DNA of 64,000 nucleotides from GWE2-51-13 sp942492825 (GTDB taxonomy: Bacteria > Bacillota_I > Bacilli_A > Erysipelotrichales > Erysipelotrichaceae): NCBI GenBank assembly GCA_942492825.1, contig OW818635.1, positions 558,001 to 622,000 of the forward strand, in the 5' to 3' direction. Positions 32,458-40,987 of the stretch are shown piece by piece. The translations under genes were made by a program, and so were the position numbers. Every line of letters starts with the position of its first letter. Position 1 is the first letter of the stretch. The notes under the pieces were generated by a model. That model saw only the letters and a list, made by a program, of their open reading frames with translations. It was not told where the DNA came from and made no database searches.

Positions 32458-34099
32458 TTTTCTCGCCCTGGTGAAGGTGAATCTCAAAAACACATTCAAC
32501 CTCACGGATGGCAAAGAAAAGAAAAGCGCGATTTCGAAGTTTCTGCCGATCATCATCTTAGTCGCGCTTCTGCCGACCATATCCGGCATCTACTTCTTAG
32601 CGAAAGAACTGTTGGATGTCTTGATCCCTCTCCAACAAACCGGTTTGTTAGTCGGATTGTTGCTGATGGGCATCTCGGTCACGGTCTTCTTCTTCGCCAT
32701 CTTCCTGGTCCCATCGATCTACTATTTCTCCAAAGATGTGGAAACGCTTTTGGCTTTACCTCTACAGCCGTGGGTCATCGTCGCATCCAAATTCGTCGTG
32801 ACGGTCATTTACGAATACTTTACGATTTTGTTCTTCGCCGTCCCGGTCCTGGTCGCTTATATCGAAAAAGTCCAGCCGACCTTCGGTTTCTATCCGATCT
32901 TATTCATCGTGATACTTTTGCTTCCGGTGGTGCCTTTGATTCTATCAAGCATCTTGATCATGTTGGTCATGTGGTTGATTCCCTTCGCGAAGAACCGTGA
33001 CTTCTTCAATTATCTCAGTACGTTCTTCGCCTTGGCTTTGGCCATCGGTATCAATGTGATGGCCGGTTCCGCGAGCACGATTTCGCAGGATGTGCTGTTG
33101 AATTTGTTGATGCAAGGTAACAATTCCTTGACGCGCCTCTTTACCTACGTCATCCCCAACATTCGCTTCGGGGTCGAGGCGATGGTTCAGATCGACTTTG
33201 TTCAACTGCTGATCTATGTGGGAATGGTCATAGCGGCGATATTATTGTTTATCTTTATCGCCCAGATCGTTTATTTCCGCGGTGCGATCGGTATCAACGA
33301 AACGTCCGCAAGCCGCAAGCGCCTAAAAAGTTCGGCCTATGCCAAATCGACCCTCTCGGGAAACGTGTTGGCGACCTATACCTTTAAAGAATTGAAACTC
33401 TTGATCCGCACACCGATTTACTTTATGAACTGCGTATCGACCGTTGTGTTGTTGCCGGTCATCCTGTCCGTCAGTATGATCCCCGCGATGCAAAGCACGG
33501 GAGAATTGGAAGAGATATTGGCTCAGATCCCTTGGAATCGACCGGAGTTGGGCATTTATGTGATTGGGATCGGAGCGTGCATCGGTTGGGGCATGACCAG
33601 TTTGAATCTCATCACGCCGACATCGATTTCGCGTGAAGGAACCAACGCCTACTTCATGAAGTATATCCCGGTTCCCTATTTCACCCAATTGACCGCGAAA
33701 GTGTTGAGCGGCTTATCCATCAGTTTGCTTGGGATCTTGTTGATCCTGATACCGGCCGCTTTCTTCATCCGTTTACCATGGAACCTTACGTTGATGGCCC
33801 TAGTTTCTGCCATCCTTGCCTCGATCTTCATGAACTATTTAGGGATGATCGTCGATGTTATCCGTCCGAAATTGGTCTGGGAACAAGAAGCTTCGGCGGT
33901 CAAACAAAATCTCAACGCTTTCTTTACGATGGTTCCGGCTTTCGCATTATCGGTCGGCTTGATGTTTATCATCATCAACATCCCGTATGCATCCTGGTTA
34001 CCCATGGTCTTGTTTCTGGTCTTGATGGTGTTTGATATCGGCATCGTGTACCTAACGAAAAAGATCGGCGACAAACTGTTGCCTTCTCTCAAGAGCTGA
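32450..34099 (+). CDS. ABC-2-type permease, large
   Basis: A 549-residue membrane protein with about twelve hydrophobic segments in two halves, starting MRNFLALVKVNLKNTFNLTDG and containing FFFAIFLVPSIYYFSKDVETLLALPL, where the DVETLLALPL stretch is typical of large putative ABC exporters in Bacillota. Forms an exporter with the preceding ATPase; substrate unknown. Ends at a strong terminator. Confidence 0.85.
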   Translation: MRNFLALVKVNLKNTFNLTDGKEKKSAISKFLPIIILVALLPTISGIYFLAKELLDVLIPLQQTGLLVGLLLMGISVTVFFFAIFLVPSIYYFSKDVETLLALPLQPWVIVASKFVVTVIYEYFTILFFAVPVLVAYIEKVQPTFGFYPILFIVILLLPVVPLILSSILIMLVMWLIPFAKNRDFFNYLSTFFALALAIGINVMAGSASTISQDVLLNLLMQGNNSLTRLFTYVIPNIRFGVEAMVQIDFVQLLIYVGMVIAAILLFIFIAQIVYFRGAIGINETSASRKRLKSSAYAKSTLSGNVLATYTFKELKLLIRTPIYFMNCVSTVVLLPVILSVSMIPAMQSTGELEEILAQIPWNRPELGIYVIGIGACIGWGMTSLNLITPTSISREGTNAYFMKYIPVPYFTQLTAKVLSGLSISLLGILLILIPAAFFIRLPWNLTLMALVSAILASIFMNYLGMIVDVIRPKLVWEQEASAVKQNLNAFFTMVPAFALSVGLMFIIINIPYASWLPMVLFLVLMVFDIGIVYLTKKIGDKLLPSLKS

Positions 34100-34120
34100 C
34101 GAAAGTCAGCTTTTCTTTTT
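34095..34120 (+). terminator. Terminator after the ABC-2 operon
   Basis: GCTGAC / GTCAGC stem with GAAA loop overlapping the stop codon, followed by TTTTCTTTTTTTG. Confidence 0.9.
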
Positions 34121-34144
34121 TTGTTTGAATGTGTTTCTTTTTAG

Positions 34145-34172
34145 TTGACAATCAGTTATACAAGCGTATAAT
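34145..34172 (+). promoter_or_regulatory. Promoter of the MarR/heterodimeric ABC operon
   Basis: TTGACA (34145-34150), 16-base spacer, TATAAT (34167-34172). Confidence 0.9.
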
Positions 34173-34183
34173 ACGAAATGTTA

Positions 34184-34205
34184 ATAGTTAAATATTGTTA
34201 ACTAT
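34184..34205. promoter_or_regulatory. Putative MarR operator, inverted repeat
   Basis: ATAGTTAA-atattg-TTAACTAT, perfect eight-base arms with a six-base centre, just downstream of the predicted start of transcription and before the marR ribosome-binding site. Confidence 0.75.
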
Positions 34206-34217
34206 CTAAGGAGGATC

Positions 34218-34691
34218 ATGAACCAAGAAATAACCCTTGATATGTTGATGGATGCGATCCATCGCTTCGCGCGACTCAATCGACCCAATCCCAAAGGCAG
34301 AGAAATGAAGCTACGTCCCAGTGAAATGATGGTCTTGATGGTATTAGGCCATAACCACGTCGCGAAGAAACCGGACTTCGTTCCGTCCGAACTCAGTAAA
34401 GAATTGAATTTATCTCGACCTGCGTTGACGCCGATCCTCAATGAACTCGAAACGAAAGGCCTGATTCGACGTGAATTCGACCTACATGATCGCCGACGTA
34501 CGAAAATCATTTTACAGGAAGGTCCGATTCGTGAGATGAAGGCGGGGTTTAGCTGTTATACCGATCGCATTCAACTTTTGATGGATCGATTTGAACAAAA
34601 CGAGATTACCCAACTGTATACGTTATTATCCAAAGCAAATACCATTTTGTTTGAAGATTCCAAGGAGAACCCTGATGAAAAAAGTATTTAA
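34218..34691 (+). CDS. MarR family regulator of the adjacent exporter
   Basis: A 157-residue winged-helix protein. The recognition helix region reads SELSKELNLSRPALTPILNELETKGLIRR and the wing FDLHDRRRTKIILQ. AAGGAGGATC precedes the ATG. Its 3' end overlaps the ABC gene, so the repressor and pump are co-transcribed, and the palindrome at 34184-34205 would give autoregulation relieved by a pump substrate. That regulatory scheme is inferred. Confidence 0.88.
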   Translation: MNQEITLDMLMDAIHRFARLNRPNPKGREMKLRPSEMMVLMVLGHNHVAKKPDFVPSELSKELNLSRPALTPILNELETKGLIRREFDLHDRRRTKIILQEGPIREMKAGFSCYTDRIQLLMDRFEQNEITQLYTLLSKANTILFEDSKENPDEKSI

Positions 34692-36402
34692 TTACCTCCG
34701 TTTTTATTGGTTGGAAGTCAGCGCCATCATCGCGTTGGTGTTTACGCAAACGATGTTGGAGCTTGAATTGCCAGACTACATGAGCAAGATCATCAATACC
34801 GGCATCATCGGTAAAGACAATGATTACATTCTATCCAAAGGACTCGAAATGTTAGGCATCGCCTTTGTGGTCATGGGCATCGCCGTCATCACAAGTTTTC
34901 TATCCGCAAGAGTCGGCGCGGCATTTTCCAATCGCCTGCGCAAAGATCTATACAAGAAGATCGAAAACTTCTCGCTCATCGAATTCGATAAGTTCTCGAC
35001 CGCTTCTCTGATTACTCGTAATACCAACGATGTCCAACAAGTCCAGATGATGATCACCATGATGTTACGGATGGTCGTCGCGGCACCGTTGTACGCGATC
35101 ATCGGCTTCAATAAAGCCTATGCCTTGGCACCTTCGATGTCTTGGATCTTCGCCATCGTCATACCTTTGTTGGTGTTTATGATCGTCACCCTCTTCTACT
35201 TCGTGACCCCGCGTTTCGAACTTGTCCAAAAGTTAACCGATCGCCTCAACTTGACGGCACGTGAGAACTTGACCGGCATCCGCGTCATCCGTGCGTTTAA
35301 CGCGCAAGGGATCCAAGCGACGAAGTTTAACGATGTGAATGTCGAAGTTCGGGAAAACAACACGATACTTCAACGCATCATGTCGTTTATGATGCCTGGG
35401 ATTACCTTGATCATGAGTTTCACCACGATCTTGATCGTATGGGTCGGTGCGCAACGTATCAATGACGGTTCGCTGTTGGTCGGCGATATGATGGCCTTCC
35501 TTCAATATGGAACGCAGATGTTGTTCTCGTTTGTCATGATGTCGATGGTCTTCATCATGTATCCTCGAGCCGCCGTTTCCGGAAAGCGTATTTCGGAAGT
35601 ACTGTTAACCCAACCGCAAATCAACAATCCCGAAAACCCGGTTCCCGCAACGCGTGGTCAGGGCGAAGTTCGGTTTGAGAACGTGACGTTCCGTTATCCC
35701 GATGCGGATGACGATGTCCTTCACAATCTAACGTTCACCGCACGTCCCGGAAAAACGACCGCGTTCATCGGGTCGACCGGCAGTGGTAAATCGACGCTTG
35801 TCAACTTGATTCCCCGCTTCTACGATGTCACTACCGGAAGTATCAAAATCGACGGTGTGGACATCCGCGAGATGCGTCAGGACCAACTCCATGACAAGAT
35901 CGGATACATTCCGCAAAAAGGTGTCCTCTTCTCGGGCACCATCGCGTCCAATCTACGTTACGGAAAGGTCGAAGCGACGCAAGAAGAGTTAGACGATGCT
36001 TCGGCGATCGCCCAAGCGACGGATTTCATTGCGGAAAAAGAAGGCGGTTATGACTTTGAAATCGCCCAAGGCGCGACCAATGTTTCCGGCGGACAAAAGC
36101 AACGTCTTTCGATCGCACGTGCTTTGGTTAAGAAACCTGAAATCTATATTTTCGACGATAGTTTCTCAGCGTTGGACTTCAAAACCGATTCCGCGTTACG
36201 GAAACAAATCCATGAAAAACTCAGCGACGCAACCGTGTTGATCGTCGGCCAACGCGTCAGTACGATCCTCAATGCGGACCAAATCGTGGTCCTGGAAAAC
36301 GGATCGATCGTCGGGATCGGAAATCACCGCGAGCTGTTGGAAAATTGCCCGGTCTACTATGAAATTGCGGCGTCTCAGTTGACGAAGGAGGAACTGGCAT
36401 GA
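34675..36402 (+). CDS. Heterodimeric ABC exporter subunit with degenerate ATP site
   Basis: A 575-residue fused membrane and nucleotide-binding protein. Six transmembrane segments fill residues 1 to about 310, then Walker A FIGSTGSGKSTLVNL and signature NVSGGQKQRLSIARAL. The Walker B is IYIFDDSFSALDF with Asp in place of the catalytic Glu, and the switch region reads IVGQRVSTI with Gln instead of His. These changes mark the non-catalytic half of BmrCD/TM287-288-type pumps. ATG 34675 follows AAGGAGAACCC within the end of marR. Confidence 0.92.
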   Translation: MKKVFNYLRFYWLEVSAIIALVFTQTMLELELPDYMSKIINTGIIGKDNDYILSKGLEMLGIAFVVMGIAVITSFLSARVGAAFSNRLRKDLYKKIENFSLIEFDKFSTASLITRNTNDVQQVQMMITMMLRMVVAAPLYAIIGFNKAYALAPSMSWIFAIVIPLLVFMIVTLFYFVTPRFELVQKLTDRLNLTARENLTGIRVIRAFNAQGIQATKFNDVNVEVRENNTILQRIMSFMMPGITLIMSFTTILIVWVGAQRINDGSLLVGDMMAFLQYGTQMLFSFVMMSMVFIMYPRAAVSGKRISEVLLTQPQINNPENPVPATRGQGEVRFENVTFRYPDADDDVLHNLTFTARPGKTTAFIGSTGSGKSTLVNLIPRFYDVTTGSIKIDGVDIREMRQDQLHDKIGYIPQKGVLFSGTIASNLRYGKVEATQEELDDASAIAQATDFIAEKEGGYDFEIAQGATNVSGGQKQRLSIARALVKKPEIYIFDDSFSALDFKTDSALRKQIHEKLSDATVLIVGQRVSTILNADQIVVLENGSIVGIGNHRELLENCPVYYEIAASQLTKEELA

Positions 36403-38222
36403 GTATGCGCGGAGGGCCGATGGCGGCCATGCATGGCGTTAAGAAAGCCAAAGACTTCAAAGGTACGCTGATCCGGCTAATCAAATTCTCGAGAGATTAC
36501 TGGTTACAGTTTATCGTGATCCTGACGATGGCGATCTTGGGAACGGTCTTCTCGATCGCTTCACCGAAGATCCTCGGGGAAATCACCAATAAGATCGTCG
36601 AAGGATTCATCCAAATCATGATGAAGATCCCCGGTGCGGCGATCGATATGGACTATGTCCAAAAGATGTTACTGTTGATGCTTGGACTTTACTTACTCAG
36701 TTCTTCGTTTATGTATATCCAATCCTTCGTCATGTCCGGCGTCTCGCAAAAGATCACCTATCGTCTGCGGACGCAAATCACCGACAAGATCAATCGCTTG
36801 CCGCTGAAATACTATGACACCGAGCCGTTTGGCGATATCCTGAGTCGCATCACCAACGATGTCGACACGATCGCCAACTCGCTTAACCAATCGGTGACGC
36901 AGGTCGTAACCTCGGTCACGACAGTCGTCGGTATTCTGATCATGATGCTTTCGATCAACGTCCAGATGACGATGATCTCAATTGTCTCTTTACCGATATC
37001 CCTCCTCTTGATTATGAATATCGTCAAGATCGGCCAGAAATATTTCCGTCAGCGCTCGGCGCAACTCGGGGAAATCAACGGTCAGATCGAAGAGAACTTC
37101 GGTGCCCATAACATCGTTAAGGTCTTCAACGGTGAGGAACAAGCCATTCAGCGTTTCAATCAGAGCAGCGATAAGCTGACCGAAACGACCTGGAAAGCCG
37201 AGTTCGTATCAGGCTTGATGATGCCGATCATCAGTTTCGTCGGGAATCTCTCCTACGTCGCGGTCTGTGTCTTGGGCGGCTATCTGGTCGTCGAAGGCAA
37301 GATCAACATCGGCGATATCCAGTCGTTTATCCAATACAACCGTAACTTCTCGCAGCCGATTAACCAAATCGCGCAGATCTCCAATGTCCTACAGTCGACT
37401 GTCGCCGCCGCGGAACGTGTCTTCGAGTTCTTGGATGAGACGGAAGAAGTTTCTGAAATCGATACGCCGAGTACGTTGGAAAACGTTTCGGGTCATGTTT
37501 CGTTTGAGAATGTCGACTTCGGTTATACGGACGAAAACATCTTTATAAAGAATTTGAATATTGATGTGTTGCCTGGGCAACGTATCGCGATTGTCGGTCC
37601 GACCGGTGCCGGTAAGACGACCTTAATCAACCTGTTGATGCGTTTCTACGATGTCAAAGGCGGAGCGATCAAGATCGATGGCATCGACATCCGGGACTTG
37701 AAGCGTGATCAATTACGCGATGTCTTCGGAATGGTCTTACAGGATACCTGGCTCTTCAACGGATCGATCCAAGAGAACATCGCGTTCTCCAATCCTTCCG
37801 CGCCCTTGGATGAAGTCATCCAAGCCGCCGACAACGCCAAAGCGCATCACTTCGTACGGACCCTTCCGGACGGTTACGCGATGGTGATCAACGAGGAAGG
37901 CTCCAACATCTCCCAAGGCCAAAAACAGCTCTTAACGATCGCACGGGCGTTCCTATCGAATCCTTCCATACTTATCTTGGACGAAGCCACCAGTTCGGTC
38001 GACACCCGTACCGAAGTGCTCATCCAAAAAGCGATGGAGAAACTGATGCGCAATAAGACCAGCTTCATCATCGCACATCGTCTCTCGACCATTCGCGACG
38101 CCGATCTGATCCTGGTCATGAACCACGGAACGATCGTCGAACAAGGAAAACACGACGAATTGATCCGTGCCGACGGCTTCTACGCCAAACTTTACGCCAG
38201 TCAATTTGATCCCGAAGAATAA
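36399..38222 (+). CDS. Heterodimeric ABC exporter subunit with catalytic ATP site
   Basis: A 607-residue partner of the preceding subunit, ATGA-coupled to it. The membrane domain spans about residues 30-330. Walker A is IVGPTGAGKTTLINL, Walker B ILILDEATSSVDT with the catalytic Glu, and the switch His is in FIIAHRLSTI; the signature is NISQGQKQLLTIAR, deviating from SGGQ. Together with the first subunit this gives one canonical and one degenerate ATP site. Likely a multidrug or lipid exporter of inner membrane location. Confidence 0.93.
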   Translation: MSMRGGPMAAMHGVKKAKDFKGTLIRLIKFSRDYWLQFIVILTMAILGTVFSIASPKILGEITNKIVEGFIQIMMKIPGAAIDMDYVQKMLLLMLGLYLLSSSFMYIQSFVMSGVSQKITYRLRTQITDKINRLPLKYYDTEPFGDILSRITNDVDTIANSLNQSVTQVVTSVTTVVGILIMMLSINVQMTMISIVSLPISLLLIMNIVKIGQKYFRQRSAQLGEINGQIEENFGAHNIVKVFNGEEQAIQRFNQSSDKLTETTWKAEFVSGLMMPIISFVGNLSYVAVCVLGGYLVVEGKINIGDIQSFIQYNRNFSQPINQIAQISNVLQSTVAAAERVFEFLDETEEVSEIDTPSTLENVSGHVSFENVDFGYTDENIFIKNLNIDVLPGQRIAIVGPTGAGKTTLINLLMRFYDVKGGAIKIDGIDIRDLKRDQLRDVFGMVLQDTWLFNGSIQENIAFSNPSAPLDEVIQAADNAKAHHFVRTLPDGYAMVINEEGSNISQGQKQLLTIARAFLSNPSILILDEATSSVDTRTEVLIQKAMEKLMRNKTSFIIAHRLSTIRDADLILVMNHGTIVEQGKHDELIRADGFYAKLYASQFDPEE

Positions 38223-38244
38223 CACGCGCAAGCGTGTTTTTCTT
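38221..38244 (+). terminator. Terminator after the heterodimeric ABC operon
   Basis: AACACGC / GCGTGTT stem with GCAA loop, then TTTCTTTT. Confidence 0.88.
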
Positions 38245-38252
38245 TTGGCTTG

Positions 38253-38261
38253 TGATATAAT
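38253..38261 (+). promoter_or_regulatory. Promoter of the polysaccharide deacetylase gene, extended -10
   Basis: TGA-TATAAT (-10 at 38256-38261). The -35 region coincides with the preceding terminator. Confidence 0.55.
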
Positions 38262-38277
38262 TTGACCGGGAATACCT

Positions 38278-39621
38278 ATGAAAAAACTCAACATTATTCT
38301 ACTTGTTTTATTCTTATTCCAAGGATGCATGACACCGCGGATCCGGCTGATCGGTTCGCGGAATTTGACCTTGGAAGCCGGGACGCCCTTTGCGGATCCC
38401 GGGATTCAAGTGAAGAACCCACAGAACACTCGTTGGACCGTTATCTCGAACTTGGATCCCCGGGTTCCGGGTCTTTATAAGTATAAATACACAGTTCTTG
38501 AGAACGGTAAAATTTTGACTTCGATCGTGCGAAATATAAAAGTCGTCGATACGACATCTCCGAAGATCACGATAACCGGATCGATCGATACGAATGTATG
38601 TCCGAACACGACCTACGTCGAGGAAGGGTTTAGCGCACGAGACATCGTAGACGGCGACCTGAGTTCAAAAACAAAGGTGACCGTATCGAAGGATCGGATC
38701 GATTACTCGGTCAGTGATTCAAATGGAAACAACGCAACGGTCGTACGAAAGCTAACCTATATGGACAAGGATGCGCCGGTCTTTGACGGCGCGACGGAGA
38801 TCACCTTGATCGAAGGTAACATGCTCCCTGCATTGCATGCGATCGATCGTTGCGATGGGGATCGAAGCGCAGCGATTAAACAGACCACTCTCTTTGATTC
38901 CTCAAAACTCGGTGAAACGTTTGTTGAATATGAGGTTGCGGATACGCATGGCAACAGCGCCACATTCAAACAAAAAGTAACGGTCGCGAAGTCGCACCAT
39001 GCGACAACTTTGTATTTTACCTTTGATGACGGACCGAGTGCTTTAACGGATGATTTCCTGGATTTACTGAAAGAATATAACGTGAAGGCGACCTTCTTCA
39101 TCAACCGTCGTCCGAGTTATGCCAAAATCGTCAAACGCGCCTTTGACGAAGGTCATACGGTCGCCATGCATTCCAGTTCGCATATCTATACCGGTATCTA
39201 TGCCAGCGAAGAAGCGTTCTACGCGGATTTATATTTTGAACAGGCGTGGATCAAGTCGGTGACCGGTGAGACATCGCGAATGTATCGATTCCCCGGCGGA
39301 AGTTCCAACGAAATCAGTTCGTTTAATCCGGGAATCATGACGACCTTGACGAAAAGCATCCGTGAAAAAGGCATCCAATATTTCGATTGGAATTTATCAT
39401 CTGGTGACGGATCGCCGCATGATTCCGCTTTTATCGTCGCCAATGTGATCCGTCAACTCGGATCGAAATCCTCCTATGTCATTTTGATGCATGACAGCGG
39501 GACGCATCGTACGACCTTGGAAGCATTGCGTGAAATTCTGCCCTATTGTGTCCAACAAGGCTATTCGTTTGCGCCGCTTACCTATGACTCGCCGAGTGCG
39601 CATCATCACGTCCGGAACTGA
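38278..39621 (+). CDS. Lipoprotein polysaccharide deacetylase with DUF5011-like domains
   Basis: A 447-residue predicted lipoprotein: MKKLNIILLVLFLFQGCMTP has the lipobox FQGC. Residues about 25-235 contain Ig-like DUF5011 repeats (LEAGTPFADPGIQV, YVEEGFSARDIVDGDLS). The C-terminal NodB domain shows TFDDGPS with the metal and catalytic Asp pair, AMHSSSH (HxxxH), RFPGGSS and ILMHDSG. It would deacetylate peptidoglycan or another surface glycan. Weak ribosome-binding site (CCGGGAA). Confidence 0.9.
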   Translation: MKKLNIILLVLFLFQGCMTPRIRLIGSRNLTLEAGTPFADPGIQVKNPQNTRWTVISNLDPRVPGLYKYKYTVLENGKILTSIVRNIKVVDTTSPKITITGSIDTNVCPNTTYVEEGFSARDIVDGDLSSKTKVTVSKDRIDYSVSDSNGNNATVVRKLTYMDKDAPVFDGATEITLIEGNMLPALHAIDRCDGDRSAAIKQTTLFDSSKLGETFVEYEVADTHGNSATFKQKVTVAKSHHATTLYFTFDDGPSALTDDFLDLLKEYNVKATFFINRRPSYAKIVKRAFDEGHTVAMHSSSHIYTGIYASEEAFYADLYFEQAWIKSVTGETSRMYRFPGGSSNEISSFNPGIMTTLTKSIREKGIQYFDWNLSSGDGSPHDSAFIVANVIRQLGSKSSYVILMHDSGTHRTTLEALREILPYCVQQGYSFAPLTYDSPSAHHHVRN

Positions 39622-39648
39622 AACCGACGCAACAAGGATTTTTTAATG

Positions 39649-39657
39649 TGGTATACT
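39649..39657 (+). promoter_or_regulatory. femX-like gene promoter, extended -10
   Basis: TGG-TATACT (39652-39657), 20 bases before the ATG at 39677. Confidence 0.5.
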
Positions 39658-39676
39658 ACCTTTCGGAGGATTTGTT

Positions 39677-40951
39677 ATGAAACTGACGTTTAGCGCCGAA
39701 ATCCCAAACGACGCCTTCAATACATTTGCGATAAACCATCCTTTAAATAACCTGTTTCAGGAAACGCGTTGGGCACAAGTCAAAAGCGATGATTGGCTGG
39801 CGTTACGGACCGGTCTCTACGCGGACGATCAATTGTGCGGTGTCGGACTGGTTTTGACACGCAGTTTACCCTTCGGTTTTTCGCTTTGGTATATGCCGCG
39901 TGGTCCGCTTTTCGATTTTGAACAGGAAGATCTCGTGCTTGCCTATTTCCAACACTTGAAACATTACGCGCGACGTAAACGCGCGCTTTTCATTAAAGCG
40001 GATCCCAATGTTTTACTGCGTTCGTCAAGTCTGGCGGATGCGCGAAAAGCTGAACTAATCACAGCTCATCCGGTGATTGATCTGATGAAACGTTGCGGAT
40101 TTCGACATAGCGGCTTTCCCAAAGATATGTATGCGACGATCCAACCGCGTTTTTCCGCCTGTTTCTATTATGAGGGTGAGGATTGGCGTTTGAAAATGAG
40201 TTCGAAGACCGTCAATCTCGTCAATAAAGCCATTCAAAAAGGGGTCGAGGTCGAGGAAATCGGAATCGATCGTATGAATGAATTCGCACGCATCATGTCG
40301 CTGACCGAGAAACGCAAAGGCGTGGTCCTTCGTAATGAAACCTACTTTAAGAAACTCAAGGAAATCTATGGGGAGGATTGTTTGGTTTTGTTGGGGCGAT
40401 TAAATCCGCGCAAGCAGATCGAACGATCGACTCAACACTTATCCGAAATCCAAGCCAATCGTTCCCTTCCCACGTTAGCCAAACACAAGGTACATGCCCT
40501 TGACCAACAAATCACCTCAATCGAAAACGAGATTGCGTCGTTGACCGAACTCAGCACGCAAGAAAACGATGCGATCACCTTAAGTTGCGCGTTGGCGATC
40601 CAGACCGGAGATGGCTTGGAACTGCTCTACGCGGGGATGGATGATCGATTTAAGAAATATTACGCACCGTATGTCTTGAACTTCAATCGCATCGATTGGG
40701 GGCAACGACGTGGATGCGTTCGATGTAACTTGGGTGGTGTTCAAGGTACCTTGGATGACGGTTTGACCGAATACAAGAGCGCATTCAACCCGAACATCGA
40801 TGAAACGATCGGCGAGTTTGATTTACCGGTCTATCCCCTGTTATTTAAAATCTATGATCGGAGTTTACCGGTGTTTAAGAAGCTTCGTCATCTGATGTAT
40901 GTGCTGAAAAATAGGAAAAACAACGAAACACAAAAGGAAAACGCGGCTTGA
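39677..40951 (+). CDS. FemA/FemX-like peptidyltransferase (interpeptide bridge synthesis)
   Basis: A 424-residue FemABX protein, using aminoacyl-tRNA to add amino acids to lipid II stem peptides. The two GNAT-like subdomains are recognisable from LFQETRWAQVKSDDW, LWYMPRGPLFDF and FKKYYAPYVLNFNRIDWGQRRGCVRCNLGG. A helical insert (residues about 250-300, QQITSIENEIASLTEL) corresponds to the Fem coiled-coil arm. GGAGG precedes the ATG. With the deacetylase it points to a peptidoglycan wall. Confidence 0.9.
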   Translation: MKLTFSAEIPNDAFNTFAINHPLNNLFQETRWAQVKSDDWLALRTGLYADDQLCGVGLVLTRSLPFGFSLWYMPRGPLFDFEQEDLVLAYFQHLKHYARRKRALFIKADPNVLLRSSSLADARKAELITAHPVIDLMKRCGFRHSGFPKDMYATIQPRFSACFYYEGEDWRLKMSSKTVNLVNKAIQKGVEVEEIGIDRMNEFARIMSLTEKRKGVVLRNETYFKKLKEIYGEDCLVLLGRLNPRKQIERSTQHLSEIQANRSLPTLAKHKVHALDQQITSIENEIASLTELSTQENDAITLSCALAIQTGDGLELLYAGMDDRFKKYYAPYVLNFNRIDWGQRRGCVRCNLGGVQGTLDDGLTEYKSAFNPNIDETIGEFDLPVYPLLFKIYDRSLPVFKKLRHLMYVLKNRKNNETQKENAA

Positions 40952-40956
40952 CCGCG
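40940..40956. terminator. Hairpin between convergent genes
   Basis: ACGCGG / CCGCGT with a five-base loop overlapping the fem gene stop. The minus strand has TTTTCCTTTT after it, so it probably also ends the padR operon. Confidence 0.6.
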
Positions 40957-40987
40957 TCTTTGCTTGGTTGATATCGAAAGAATGGAA

